Source of the DNA: Rugamonas sp. A1-17
GTDB lineage: Bacteria > Pseudomonadota > Gammaproteobacteria > Burkholderiales > Burkholderiaceae_D
Assembly (NCBI GenBank): GCA_025548565.1
Contig: JAJLPB010000010.1
Coordinates: 186,001 to 250,000, forward strand
Length of the DNA stretch: 64,000 nucleotides
Reading direction: 5' to 3'
Numbering within the stretch: position 1 is the stretch's first letter; each line of letters opens with the position of its first letter. Under the pieces are notes generated by a model. The model ran no database searches and was not told where the DNA came from. It was given only the letters and a program-made list of their open reading frames with translations. Of this stretch, positions 9,140 to 16,990 are shown one piece after another. A program made the translations under genes and the position numbers.

Positions 9140-10024
9140 TCAGCGCCGCAGGAAAGCCTCGATCAGGTGCGCCAATTCCTCCGGCTGGTCGTGGTGCAGC
9201 ATGTGGCCCGCATCGGCCAGCACCTTGCATTCAACGTCGCGCAAATAGCCCAGGCGGCGCACCAGCTCGGCACGCCCTTCCTGCTCGCCGCCCATCCAGG
9301 TCCACATATTGGTCTGGTCCGCCTCCACCCACAGCACCGGCGCGCTGATCGCGCTCCAGCACGCCATGATGTCCTCGACGTGGTAAGGCAGCGGGCCCGG
9401 CTGCTTATGGGCCGGATCTCCGAGGATCTCCCACTCTCCTGCATCGTTCCGCGCCGACCAGTGCTGCGCCAGGAAGGCGGCGCGCTCGTCGCTGAGGCGC
9501 GGATTGGTCTTTTGCAGCCGGGCCGCGACGGCGGCCTGCGTCGGATAGTTGCGCAGCTCCGGCTGCTCCAGCAACGCGTCCATCCACTTGGCGTAGCGGC
9601 CGGGCGCCTGCTCCGGCTTGCTCGAGCGCAGGCCGCCGCCTTCCAGGTTGATCAGCTTGCGGATGCGCTCCGGCCGCGCGCCCGCATAAATGCCGACCAC
9701 GTTGCCGCCCATGCTGTGGCCCAGCAGGTTGACCGCCTGGTCCGGCGAGTAGTGCCGCAGGATGGCGTCCAGGTCGGCCAGGTAGTCGGGGAACCAGTAG
9801 GTGTCGGTGCCGCAGCATTGCGACAGACCGAAGCCGCGCCAGTCCGGCGCGATCACGTGCCAGTCGCCCTGCAGGGCGTCGACCACGAACTGGAACGAGG
9901 CGCCCACGTCCATCCAGCCGTGCAGCATGAAGATCTTGGGCGCGCCCTCCCTCCCCCAGTGGCGCACGTGGCAGCGCAGGCCTCGGATGGTCAGGAACTC
10001 GGAGCGGGACGAAGTGAAGGTCAT
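9140..10024 (-). CDS. alpha/beta hydrolase
   Basis: A 294-residue single-domain alpha/beta hydrolase with oxyanion motif HGWMD, nucleophile elbow GHSMGG and catalytic His in DAGHMLHHDQP. The start is fixed by AAGGA eight bases before ATG 10024; the upstream in-frame extension has no ribosome site. No signal peptide, so it is cytoplasmic. The substrate is not predictable. It is divergent from the gamma carbonic anhydrase gene. The 250 bases between it and the broken dehydratase show no gene. Confidence 0.88.
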   Translation of the reverse strand: MTFTSSRSEFLTIRGLRCHVRHWGREGAPKIFMLHGWMDVGASFQFVVDALQGDWHVIAPDWRGFGLSQCCGTDTYWFPDYLADLDAILRHYSPDQAVNLLGHSMGGNVVGIYAGARPERIRKLINLEGGGLRSSKPEQAPGRYAKWMDALLEQPELRNYPTQAAVAARLQKTNPRLSDERAAFLAQHWSARNDAGEWEILGDPAHKQPGPLPYHVEDIMACWSAISAPVLWVEADQTNMWTWMGGEQEGRAELVRRLGYLRDVECKVLADAGHMLHHDQPEELAHLIEAFLRR

Positions 10025-10180
10025 GGTGGTCCTTGAAATTGCGTGAGCCGCCGCAATATCGGTTGCTTGCTGGCGATGAAGTAAAATAATAGCACGACCG
10101 TTCGATAGCCGCTCAAGCGTAAAATAGCGCCATCCCACCGCTCATCAGCGCTGTATTCAGCACTCAACCTAAGGTTTCCA

Positions 10181-10705
10181 ATGTCTATATATCAACTGGG
10201 CGAACATGCGCCCGAGATCGATGCATCGTCATTTGTAGCCGACACTGCCACAGTGATCGGCAAAGTCAGCCTGCACGCCAACACGTCGGTGTGGTTCGGT
10301 GCGACGCTGCGCGGCGATAACGAACGCATCACCATCGGCGAAAACAGCAATGTACAGGAAGGCACGGTCATGCACACCGACATGGGCTATCCGCTCACAG
10401 TGGGCAAGAACGTCACCATCGGCCACCAGGCCATGCTGCACGGCTGCACCATCGGCGACGGCGCCCTGATCGGCATCCAGGCCGTGATCCTCAACGGCGC
10501 CAGGATCGGCAAGGGCTGCCTGGTCGGCGCCGGCGCGCTGGTCACCGAAGGCAAGGAATTCCCGGACAACTCGCTGATCATCGGCTCGCCGGCCAAGGCC
10601 GTGCGCACGCTGACCGACGAGGACGCCGCGCGCCTGCTCGCCAGCGCCGACAGCTACGTCAAGCGCGGCCAACTGTTCAAGACGCAACTCAAAAAGATCG
10701 GATAA
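10181..10705 (+). CDS. gamma carbonic anhydrase family protein
   Basis: A 174-residue left-handed beta-helix protein with repeated hexapeptides (for example VIGKVSL, ITIGENSNV, LIGIQAV). The zinc ligands of the YrdA/PaaY group are seen as MHTD, IGHQAMLHGC. The family includes true carbonic anhydrases and proteins of unknown activity. Only 3 bases separate it from hslO, so they are probably one transcript. A second member of the family lies at 28229-28759. Confidence 0.9.
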   Translation: MSIYQLGEHAPEIDASSFVADTATVIGKVSLHANTSVWFGATLRGDNERITIGENSNVQEGTVMHTDMGYPLTVGKNVTIGHQAMLHGCTIGDGALIGIQAVILNGARIGKGCLVGAGALVTEGKEFPDNSLIIGSPAKAVRTLTDEDAARLLASADSYVKRGQLFKTQLKKIG

Positions 10706-10708
10706 CAC

Positions 10709-11668
10709 ATGAGCATTACCCCCATCATCGGCCAGGACACCCTGCAGAAATTCATCTTCGACAATGCCGCCGTGCGTGGCGAGTTCATCGACATCTCCGC
10801 CACCTGGCGCGAAGTACTGTCGCGCCACGCCTACCCTGCCCCGGTCAAGAAACTGCTGGGCGAGATGGTGGCCGCCGCCGCGCTGCTGTCAGCCAACCTG
10901 AAGTTCAACGGCTCGATCATCATGCAGATCCATGGCGACGGTCCGGTGCGCCTGCTGGTGGTCGAGTGCGACGCCGACCTGCACCTGCGCGCCACCGCCA
11001 AGATCGATCCCGAAGCCGTGATCGCCGACGACGCCAAGCTGCCGGCGCTGCTGAATGCGCACGGCAAGGGCCGCTTCATCATCACGCTCGATCCGGCCGA
11101 CAAGATGCCAGGCCAGCAGCCGTACCAGGGCATCGTGCCGCTGGACGGCGACGATGTCGGCACCGTGATTGAAAACTATATGCTGCGTTCGGAACAGCTG
11201 GACACCAAGCTGTGGCTGGCGGCGGACGACAACGTCTCGCGCGGCCTGCTGCTGCAGAAGCTGCCCTACAACGGCGGCAAGACCGAAGCGGCGCCGCTGA
11301 CCGAGGACGAGGCGCTGGAAACCTGGAACCGCGCCGTGATCCTCGGCTCGACCTTGAAGGAAGAGGAGCTGCTGTCGACCACTATCGACGTGCTGATGCA
11401 GCGCCTGTTTTGGGAAGAGACCATCCGCGTGTTCGACCCGCTGCATCCGGCCTTCCACTGCACCTGCACGCGCGAGAAGGTCGGCAACATGCTGAAGATG
11501 CTGGGCCGCGCCGAGGTCGACAGCGTGCTGGAAGAGCAAGGCCACGTCGGCGTCAACTGCGACTTCTGCGGCCAGCGCTACGACTACGACAAGGTCGATT
11601 GCGCGCAATTGTTCGCCAGCGACGCGCCGGTTGAAGCGCTGATCCCGGCGGGCGAAGTCAAGCACTAA
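10709..11668 (+). CDS. hslO: redox-regulated chaperone Hsp33
   Basis: A 319-residue Hsp33, a holdase activated by oxidative stress. The C-terminal zinc switch is present: CTC followed about 30 residues later by CDFC, the CxC-CxxC arrangement that binds Zn when reduced and forms disulfides when oxidised. The N-terminal domain length is normal. It is co-directional with the gamma carbonic anhydrase gene and ends at a bidirectional terminator. Confidence 0.96.
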   Translation: MSITPIIGQDTLQKFIFDNAAVRGEFIDISATWREVLSRHAYPAPVKKLLGEMVAAAALLSANLKFNGSIIMQIHGDGPVRLLVVECDADLHLRATAKIDPEAVIADDAKLPALLNAHGKGRFIITLDPADKMPGQQPYQGIVPLDGDDVGTVIENYMLRSEQLDTKLWLAADDNVSRGLLLQKLPYNGGKTEAAPLTEDEALETWNRAVILGSTLKEEELLSTTIDVLMQRLFWEETIRVFDPLHPAFHCTCTREKVGNMLKMLGRAEVDSVLEEQGHVGVNCDFCGQRYDYDKVDCAQLFASDAPVEALIPAGEVKH

Positions 11669-11688
11669 GCTCCGCCTTCGCCGCAAAG

Positions 11689-11727
11689 AAAAACGCGCCC
11701 GACGTGCAAGTCCGGCGCGTTTTTTCT
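11689..11727. terminator. bidirectional terminator between hslO and the MgtC gene
   Basis: An 11-pair stem with one mismatch (ACGCGCC...GGCGCGT), flanked by an A run on the left and TTTTTTC on the right. It serves the converging genes on both sides. Confidence 0.85.
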
Positions 11728-11729
11728 AC

Positions 11730-12218
11730 CTAATCGTCATGCAGATTGATGTCGGCCCGTTCCTTCTCGCTCTTGCCCAGCCAGCGCCGGTGCAGCATGC
11801 GCTCCAGCGGATGGCCGACCAAAAACAGCAGCAGCACCAGCGCCAGGCCGATGCCCGCGACCCGCCACGCGCCCATGCCGCAGACGATGCCAATGCCCGC
11901 CGTCATCCAGATCGAGGCGGCCGTGGTCAACCCCTTCACCTTGGACGACTGGTTGTTGAGCACGATGACGCCGGCGCCAAGAAAACCGATGCCCGTCACC
12001 ACGCCCTGAATCGCGCGGCTCAACGCATCGTGGCTGTAGGCGCCGTCGAGCGGGGCGAACTCCATGCCGGCCATCGTCACCAGCGCCGCGCCCATCGCGA
12101 CCAGGCCCAGCGTGTTCATGCCGGTGGGCTTGCCGTGCAGATTGCGTTCGATGCCGATGATGCAGCCGAACAGCAACGCGATCACCAGCCGGCCAGCGAT
12201 ATCCCAATAATCAATCAT
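11730..12218 (-). CDS. MgtC/SapB family inner membrane protein
   Basis: A 162-residue protein with four or five hydrophobic helices and the family motifs GCIIGIER, TGIGFLGAGVI and GLTTAASIW. MgtC-type proteins are linked to growth in low Mg2+ and to control of F-type ATPase in pathogens; the role of short environmental members is unclear. Its start overlaps the end of the RimJ-type gene by 8 bases, so the two are likely co-translated. Confidence 0.88.
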   Translation of the reverse strand: MIDYWDIAGRLVIALLFGCIIGIERNLHGKPTGMNTLGLVAMGAALVTMAGMEFAPLDGAYSHDALSRAIQGVVTGIGFLGAGVIVLNNQSSKVKGLTTAASIWMTAGIGIVCGMGAWRVAGIGLALVLLLFLVGHPLERMLHRRWLGKSEKERADINLHDD

Positions 12219-12786
12219 CTTTTATATCCACAGGGTTAATCAGGGACGTGAGCACATGGTCGGCCCAACGCCCGTTTATCTTCAGGTATTTTCTGGCCAG
12301 GCCCTCGCGCTCGAAACCCAGGCGGCGCAGCAGTTTCTCGCTGTTGATATTGGAGGGCTGGTGGTTGGCCATGATGCGATGCAGGCCGTGCACTTCAAAC
12401 ACGTGCGCGATCGCCGCTGTCAAAGCCTCGTGCATCAGGCCTTTACCCGTGTGCCTGCTATCCAGCGAGAAGCCAAGGTGGCACGCCTGGAACGGTCCCC
12501 GGACAATATTCGTGAAGGCGCACTCGCCCACGACTTCCTCGCTATCGGGAAATTGCAGAAGCCAAAAGAGAGCCGACTTTTCCTCGACCAGCCGTTCCAT
12601 CCGACCGAGTTGCTCGTCAACCGCCGGCATGGTGTAGAACTGCCCGGTGCGCTTGGGTTCCCACGGTTCCAGGTGGTCGCGGTTCCTTTCACGATATGCG
12701 AGGAGTCTGGCGCTGTCACCAGCGGCCGGGCGCTTGAGCAGCAGGCGACCGGTAGTCAGCTGTGCGACCTGAATGGGCGAGGTCAT
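12211..12786 (-). CDS. GNAT N-acetyltransferase, RimJ/RimL type
   Basis: A 191-residue acetyltransferase. Typical features are the RLLLKRP start, the acetyl-CoA loop region around SLDSRHTGKGLMHEA and the C-terminal IMANHQPSNINSEKLLRRLGFEREG. Relatives acetylate the N-terminus of ribosomal proteins S5 or L12; the target here is inferred only at family level. It is followed by the overlapping MgtC gene. Confidence 0.88.
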   Translation of the reverse strand: MTSPIQVAQLTTGRLLLKRPAAGDSARLLAYRERNRDHLEPWEPKRTGQFYTMPAVDEQLGRMERLVEEKSALFWLLQFPDSEEVVGECAFTNIVRGPFQACHLGFSLDSRHTGKGLMHEALTAAIAHVFEVHGLHRIMANHQPSNINSEKLLRRLGFEREGLARKYLKINGRWADHVLTSLINPVDIKDD

Positions 12787-12808
12787 GCGGGCACCAAGCC
12801 GCTAAGGC

Positions 12809-12890
12809 AGAGGCCGTGTCCGAATGTCAGACTTGACCCCATCATAGTGTAGAGGTCGTGTCCGAATGCCAGACTTGACCCCATCATAGT
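12809..12890. repeat. two tandem 40-bp repeats, period 42
   Basis: Copies at 12809-12848 and 12851-12890 differ at two positions. Each carries the core GTGTCCGAATGTCAGACTTG followed by ACCCC and ATCATAG (T/C variation inside). The second copy supplies the stop codon of the neighbouring minus-strand lipoprotein gene. No transposase is nearby; it looks like a short dispersed repeat of REP type. Confidence 0.85.
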
Positions 12891-13198
12891 TTTGCGCAAC
12901 GGGTTTCCATGACGTCGATCGTGCCCAGCGTTTGCGCGGAGGTGGCGCTGCGCACCAGGTCGACCCGCTCTACGCAGGAGCCGCGCAGCAGGCGCTCCTG
13001 GTTGCGGGTGCAGATCGTTACCGTGCCGGCCGTGCTGGTGTTGCAGTAGAAGCCTTCGGCGCGCATGCGTACCAGTGCCTGGTCCAGCGGCATGCCCGGC
13101 TGTACCGTCTGCGTGATGAAGTTGCCCAGCCCCGCCTGATTCACCGTGTAGCAACCGGCCAGTGGCAGGGCCAGCGCCAGCATCCAAAGTTTGCGCAT
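12884..13198 (-). CDS. small putative lipoprotein
   Basis: A 104-residue protein with a lipoprotein signal (MRKLWMLALALPLAGC, lipobox LAGC) and four further cysteines, which could form disulfides in the periplasm. The start is set by GAGAGG just upstream of ATG 13198; the longer frame has no signal. No family was recognised. Its last codons and stop (CTA TGA) lie in the second copy of the tandem repeat, so the C-terminus may have been altered when the repeat arrived. Confidence 0.75.
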   Translation of the reverse strand: MRKLWMLALALPLAGCYTVNQAGLGNFITQTVQPGMPLDQALVRMRAEGFYCNTSTAGTVTICTRNQERLLRGSCVERVDLVRSATSAQTLGTIDVMETRCAKL

Positions 13199-13239
13199 CG
13201 CGATCCTCTCGTTATTTCCAGCCAGCAGTGTAGCGCACG

Positions 13240-13273
13240 GCGTCATCACCCGGTAACACTCGGTACCTATCAT
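13240..13273 (+). promoter_or_regulatory. candidate Pho box and -10 for the TonB/GDPD operon
   Basis: Two 7-base half-sites, GCGTCAT (13240-13246) and CGGTAAC (13251-13257), 11 bp apart, resemble the PhoB repeat CTGTCAT-N4-CTGTAAC. A TATCAT -10 element begins 10 bases later (13268-13273), the spacing expected when PhoB replaces the -35. The cpdB-type gene at 59163 shows the same layout. Confidence 0.6.
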
Positions 13274-13316
13274 GCGCAAAGTTTACATTTCCTCCAACTG
13301 GTATCCAAGGCTGATC

Positions 13317-15713
13317 ATGAACAAGAAATTATCCGCAGTGTGCTTCGCCGCGCTGAGCTTCCCTATGCTGGCGATGGCCGCCAATGTCGCCGCCGCCGTT
13401 GCCGACATGGCCGCCGACGCGCCCGCCGCAGCCGCCGGACACGCCACGGAAGCCGAAGCGGCCGCCGCCGCGCCAGTCGCCACGATTGAAATCGCCACCC
13501 GCAAGACCCGCTCCTCGGTCGCGCTGACCAAGGGCGATATGCAAAAAATCCTGCCGGGGATTAATCCGCTGAAGGCGCTGGAGACTCTGCCCGGCGTGAG
13601 CTTCCAGACCGCCGACCCTTGGGGCAACAATGAACAGAACCTGTCGCTGTTCGTGCACGGCTTCAGCGGCCAGCAACTGGGCTACACCATGGACGGCGTG
13701 CCGCTCGGCGACCAGCAGTACGGCAACTACAACGGCCTGTCGCCGCAGCGCGCCGTCATCAGCGAGAACGTCGGCAGCGTGATCCTGTCGTCCGGCGCGG
13801 GCGACCTGTCGACCGCGTCCACCAGCAACCTGGGCGGCACCATCGAGACCTTCTCCAGCGATCCGCAACACAGCAGCAACCTGGCCGTGCAGCAGACCGT
13901 CGGCAGCCACAGCACCTCGCGCACCTTCCTGCGCTACGACACGGGCGACTTCGGCAACGGCAACAGCGCCTACATCTCGGCCATCCACCACGAGCAGAAG
14001 GCCTGGGACTTCAACGGCCGCCAGGGCGGCGACCAGATCAACGCCAAGTTCATCAACCAGGGCAACGCCGGCAAGCTGACGCTGTACTTCAACTATTCGG
14101 ACAAGATCGAGCCGAATGAGGACGCCACCGTGCGCTCGGCCAGCGAGAAGTTCCAGCCCTACACCCGTCCGTTCACGTATCCGGACTTCCAGGCCGCGCT
14201 GGCCTACCTGTCGCCGGCCGGCGCCACGCCTGCGGCCGAGGGCAACAACTACCGCAACTACTACAGCGACGCCCAGCGCAAGGACTACCTGACCTACGCC
14301 AAGTACGACCTGAACATCAGCGATACCACCACCTGGTCCAACCAGGTCTACTACCACAACGACGACGGCGTCGGCGTGGTGGCCGGGCCGATCGGCGTGG
14401 CCGGCCTGCCGGGCCTGTTCGCGGTCTACTTCCCCGGCCAGAACCTCAAGCAGGTGTTCGGCAATTCCGGCTACGCCACCCGCACCACCGAATACGCGAT
14501 CAACCGCAACGGCTGGCTGTCGACCCTGACCAGCGAGTTCGGCGATCACAAGCTGCAAGGCGGCCTGTGGCTGGAACATAACCGCTCGTCGGCCTACCGC
14601 CGCTGGTACGCGCTGGATGTCAACAACCCGAGCTCGCCATACGACCGTCCGAGCAATCCGCTGATCACGCAGTACGGCAGCGAGATCGACAACAAGGTCG
14701 CCCAGATCCACCTGCAAGACGAATGGCGCGTGCGCGGCGACCTGGCGGTGCAGGCTGGCTTCAAGTCCAGCCTGCAATTTGCCGACGGCCAGTTCCCGGT
14801 GCAGCCGGCCAAGGGCGCCATCGCCAACGGTTCGCTGGCGCTGCCGGTAGGCGAGATCATCACCAAGAAATGGTTCCTGCCGCAGCTGGGCGCGCGCTGG
14901 GACATCACGCCGCAGGACCAGATGTTCGTCAACGTGCAGAAGAACATGCGCCAGTTCGTCACCTACGGCGGCGGCGGTGCTTCGCCGTGGAGCCTGGCGA
15001 GCCAGGCCGCGTTCGACCTGTTCAAGAGCAGCGCCAAGCCTGAAACCTCGATCACCTACGAACTGGGCCTGCGCACCAGCCACCAGCTGGACCTCGGCCC
15101 ACTGAAGGCCATCGACGGCCAGGTCAACCTGTACCACGTGGACTTCAAGGACCGCCTGCTGACCATCAGCCCGACACCGGTGATCACCTCCATCATCGGT
15201 GGCAATCCGGTGCTGGCCAACGTCGGCGGCGTCAAGACCGACGGCATCGACATTTCCGGCACGCTGCACTTCGGCCGCATGTTCTCGTTCTACGACGCGC
15301 TGTCGTTCAACCGTTCGACCTACTCGGACAACTACAACAACGGCAAGGATGTGGTGCCGACCTCCGGCAAGTCGGTGCCGGGCAGCCCTGAGTGGATGAA
15401 CAAGTTCGTCGCCACGATGACCGTGGCCGACACCGAGTTCCAGCTGATCGGCGACTACGTCGGCAAGCGCTACGCCACCTACACCAACGACCTGGACGTG
15501 CCGGGCTACTTCCTGATGAGCCTGGGCGTGTCGGGCAAGCTGCCGATGTTGAACAACAGCTGGATCAAGAACGCGCGCTATCGCCTCAACGTCAGCAACC
15601 TGGCCAATCGCGAAGGCAGCCTGAACGTGGTGGTCGGCGCGGCCAGCGGGACGTACAATACCTATCCGATCGCACCGCGCCAGGGCTTCCTGACTTTGAT
15701 GGCTGACTTCTGA
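13317..15713 (+). CDS. TonB-dependent outer membrane receptor
   Basis: A 798-residue receptor with a signal peptide ending near AMA, an Ala-rich stretch, a plug domain (ILPGINPLKALETLPGVSFQT, VHGFSGQQLGYTMDGVPLGD) and a beta barrel ending in an aromatic residue (LMADF). ATG 13317 has AAGG at good spacing and begins the signal peptide; an ATG at 13272 would lie on the -10 element. It overlaps the GDPD gene by TGATG and sits behind a Pho-box-like promoter. A glycerophosphodiester or related phosphorus compound is the likely ligand, which is an inference from context. Confidence 0.88.
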   Translation: MNKKLSAVCFAALSFPMLAMAANVAAAVADMAADAPAAAAGHATEAEAAAAAPVATIEIATRKTRSSVALTKGDMQKILPGINPLKALETLPGVSFQTADPWGNNEQNLSLFVHGFSGQQLGYTMDGVPLGDQQYGNYNGLSPQRAVISENVGSVILSSGAGDLSTASTSNLGGTIETFSSDPQHSSNLAVQQTVGSHSTSRTFLRYDTGDFGNGNSAYISAIHHEQKAWDFNGRQGGDQINAKFINQGNAGKLTLYFNYSDKIEPNEDATVRSASEKFQPYTRPFTYPDFQAALAYLSPAGATPAAEGNNYRNYYSDAQRKDYLTYAKYDLNISDTTTWSNQVYYHNDDGVGVVAGPIGVAGLPGLFAVYFPGQNLKQVFGNSGYATRTTEYAINRNGWLSTLTSEFGDHKLQGGLWLEHNRSSAYRRWYALDVNNPSSPYDRPSNPLITQYGSEIDNKVAQIHLQDEWRVRGDLAVQAGFKSSLQFADGQFPVQPAKGAIANGSLALPVGEIITKKWFLPQLGARWDITPQDQMFVNVQKNMRQFVTYGGGGASPWSLASQAAFDLFKSSAKPETSITYELGLRTSHQLDLGPLKAIDGQVNLYHVDFKDRLLTISPTPVITSIIGGNPVLANVGGVKTDGIDISGTLHFGRMFSFYDALSFNRSTYSDNYNNGKDVVPTSGKSVPGSPEWMNKFVATMTVADTEFQLIGDYVGKRYATYTNDLDVPGYFLMSLGVSGKLPMLNNSWIKNARYRLNVSNLANREGSLNVVVGAASGTYNTYPIAPRQGFLTLMADF

Positions 15714-16882
15714 TGAACAATCTTTATTTGCCCAAGCGCCTGTCCCGGCGCGGCTTTATCCAGACCGCCGCTGCCGCCACGGCATCGGCGCTGATCCTGC
15801 CCGGCTCGGTGCTGGCGGCCGCCACGCCCGACCTGTCCGGCCTGCCGGGCGTCGCCCCGGTCGGCGCGGGTCCGAAGACCCCGCTGGTGTTCGGCCACCG
15901 TGGCGCCAGCGCGCTGCGTCCCGAGCACACGCTGGGCTCGTACGCCAAGGCCATCGCCGACGGCGCCGACTACATCGAGCCGGACCTGTGCAGCACCAAG
16001 GACGGCGTGCTGGTCGCGCGCCATGAAGCCTTCCTCAGCGAGACCACCGACGTCGCCAACCACCCGGAGTTCGCCAGCCGCAAGACGCGCAAGACCATCG
16101 ACGGCGAAACCCACGAAGGCTGGTTCGTCGACGACTTCACGCTGGCCGAGCTGAAGACACTGCGCGCGGTCGAGCGCCTGCCGCAATTCCGCCCCGGCAG
16201 CGTGCAGTACAACGGCATGTTCCAGGTGCTGACGTTCGAGGAGATCATCGACTTCACGGCGGCCGAGGCGGCGGCGCGCGGGCGCATCATCGGCCTGGTG
16301 CCGGAGCTGAAGCACTCGACCTACTTCGCCAGCGTCGGCCTGCCGCTGGAGGACCGCTTCCTGTCCATCCTGGCCGCGCACGACTACACGCGCCGCAACC
16401 CGGTCGAGATCCAATCGTTCGAGGTGGCCAACCTGAAGTACATGCGTGGCAAGCTGGGCCAGCGCGCCAACCTGCGCCTGATGCAACTGGTGATCGGCGA
16501 GAACGTGCGGCCGATGGACGTGGCCAAGGCCGGCGGCACGCTGACCTTCGCGCAGATGTGCACGCCGGCCGGCCTGCGCGACATCGCGCAGTACGCCGAC
16601 GTGGTGGCGCCACCGACGCGCTCGCTGATTCCGCTGAAGAAGGATGGCAGCCTGGACCAGCCAAGCTCGCTGGTGGAGGACGCGCACAAGGCGGGCCTGC
16701 GGGTGGAGCCGTGGACCTTCCGTCCCGAGAACCATTTCCTGGCGGCGGACTTCCGCAACAACGCCGGCGACGCCGCGCGCAACGAGGCCGGCTCGATCGC
16801 CGAGATCAAGCGCTACGTCGCCACCGGCATGGACGGCTTCTTCACCGACGACCCGGCGCTGGGCCGGGCCGCGCTGGCCTGA
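15713..16882 (+). CDS. Tat-exported glycerophosphodiester phosphodiesterase
   Basis: A 389-residue GlpQ-type enzyme that hydrolyses glycerophosphodiesters to glycerol 3-phosphate and an alcohol. A twin-arginine signal is clear (SRRGFIQ, residues 11-17, then a hydrophobic Ala-rich core and cleavage near LAA). The GDPD catalytic start HRGASALRPEHT gives His62, Arg63 and Glu71; the second His lies in ARHEAF. The start codon overlaps the stop of the TonB receptor gene, which implies coupled translation and a joint job in phosphorus scavenging. Confidence 0.93.
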   Translation: MNNLYLPKRLSRRGFIQTAAAATASALILPGSVLAAATPDLSGLPGVAPVGAGPKTPLVFGHRGASALRPEHTLGSYAKAIADGADYIEPDLCSTKDGVLVARHEAFLSETTDVANHPEFASRKTRKTIDGETHEGWFVDDFTLAELKTLRAVERLPQFRPGSVQYNGMFQVLTFEEIIDFTAAEAAARGRIIGLVPELKHSTYFASVGLPLEDRFLSILAAHDYTRRNPVEIQSFEVANLKYMRGKLGQRANLRLMQLVIGENVRPMDVAKAGGTLTFAQMCTPAGLRDIAQYADVVAPPTRSLIPLKKDGSLDQPSSLVEDAHKAGLRVEPWTFRPENHFLAADFRNNAGDAARNEAGSIAEIKRYVATGMDGFFTDDPALGRAALA

Positions 16883-16889
16883 CCCCACC

Positions 16890-16990
16890 GTCATTCCCGC
16901 GAAAGCGGGAATCCATACGCAGTGTGCATGCCACGCATCCTGTCGCGGGGCTACCGCTTATGTATGGATTCCCGCCTGCGCGGGAATGAC
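16890..16990. repeat. inverted pair of GGGAAT-type palindromic repeats
   Basis: Two palindromic units facing each other: GTCATTCCCGCG...CGGGAATCCATAC at 16890-16918 and its mirror at 16962-16990, separated by about 43 bases. The core matches the ATTCCC-N8-GGGAAT class (dRS3/REP-like) common in beta-proteobacteria. One unit encodes the last residues of the sensor kinase. Confidence 0.85.

Noticed and set aside
13272..13316. start of the TonB receptor at ATG 13272
   Set aside because: It overlaps the -10 element, and ATG 13317 has AAGG and begins the signal peptide.
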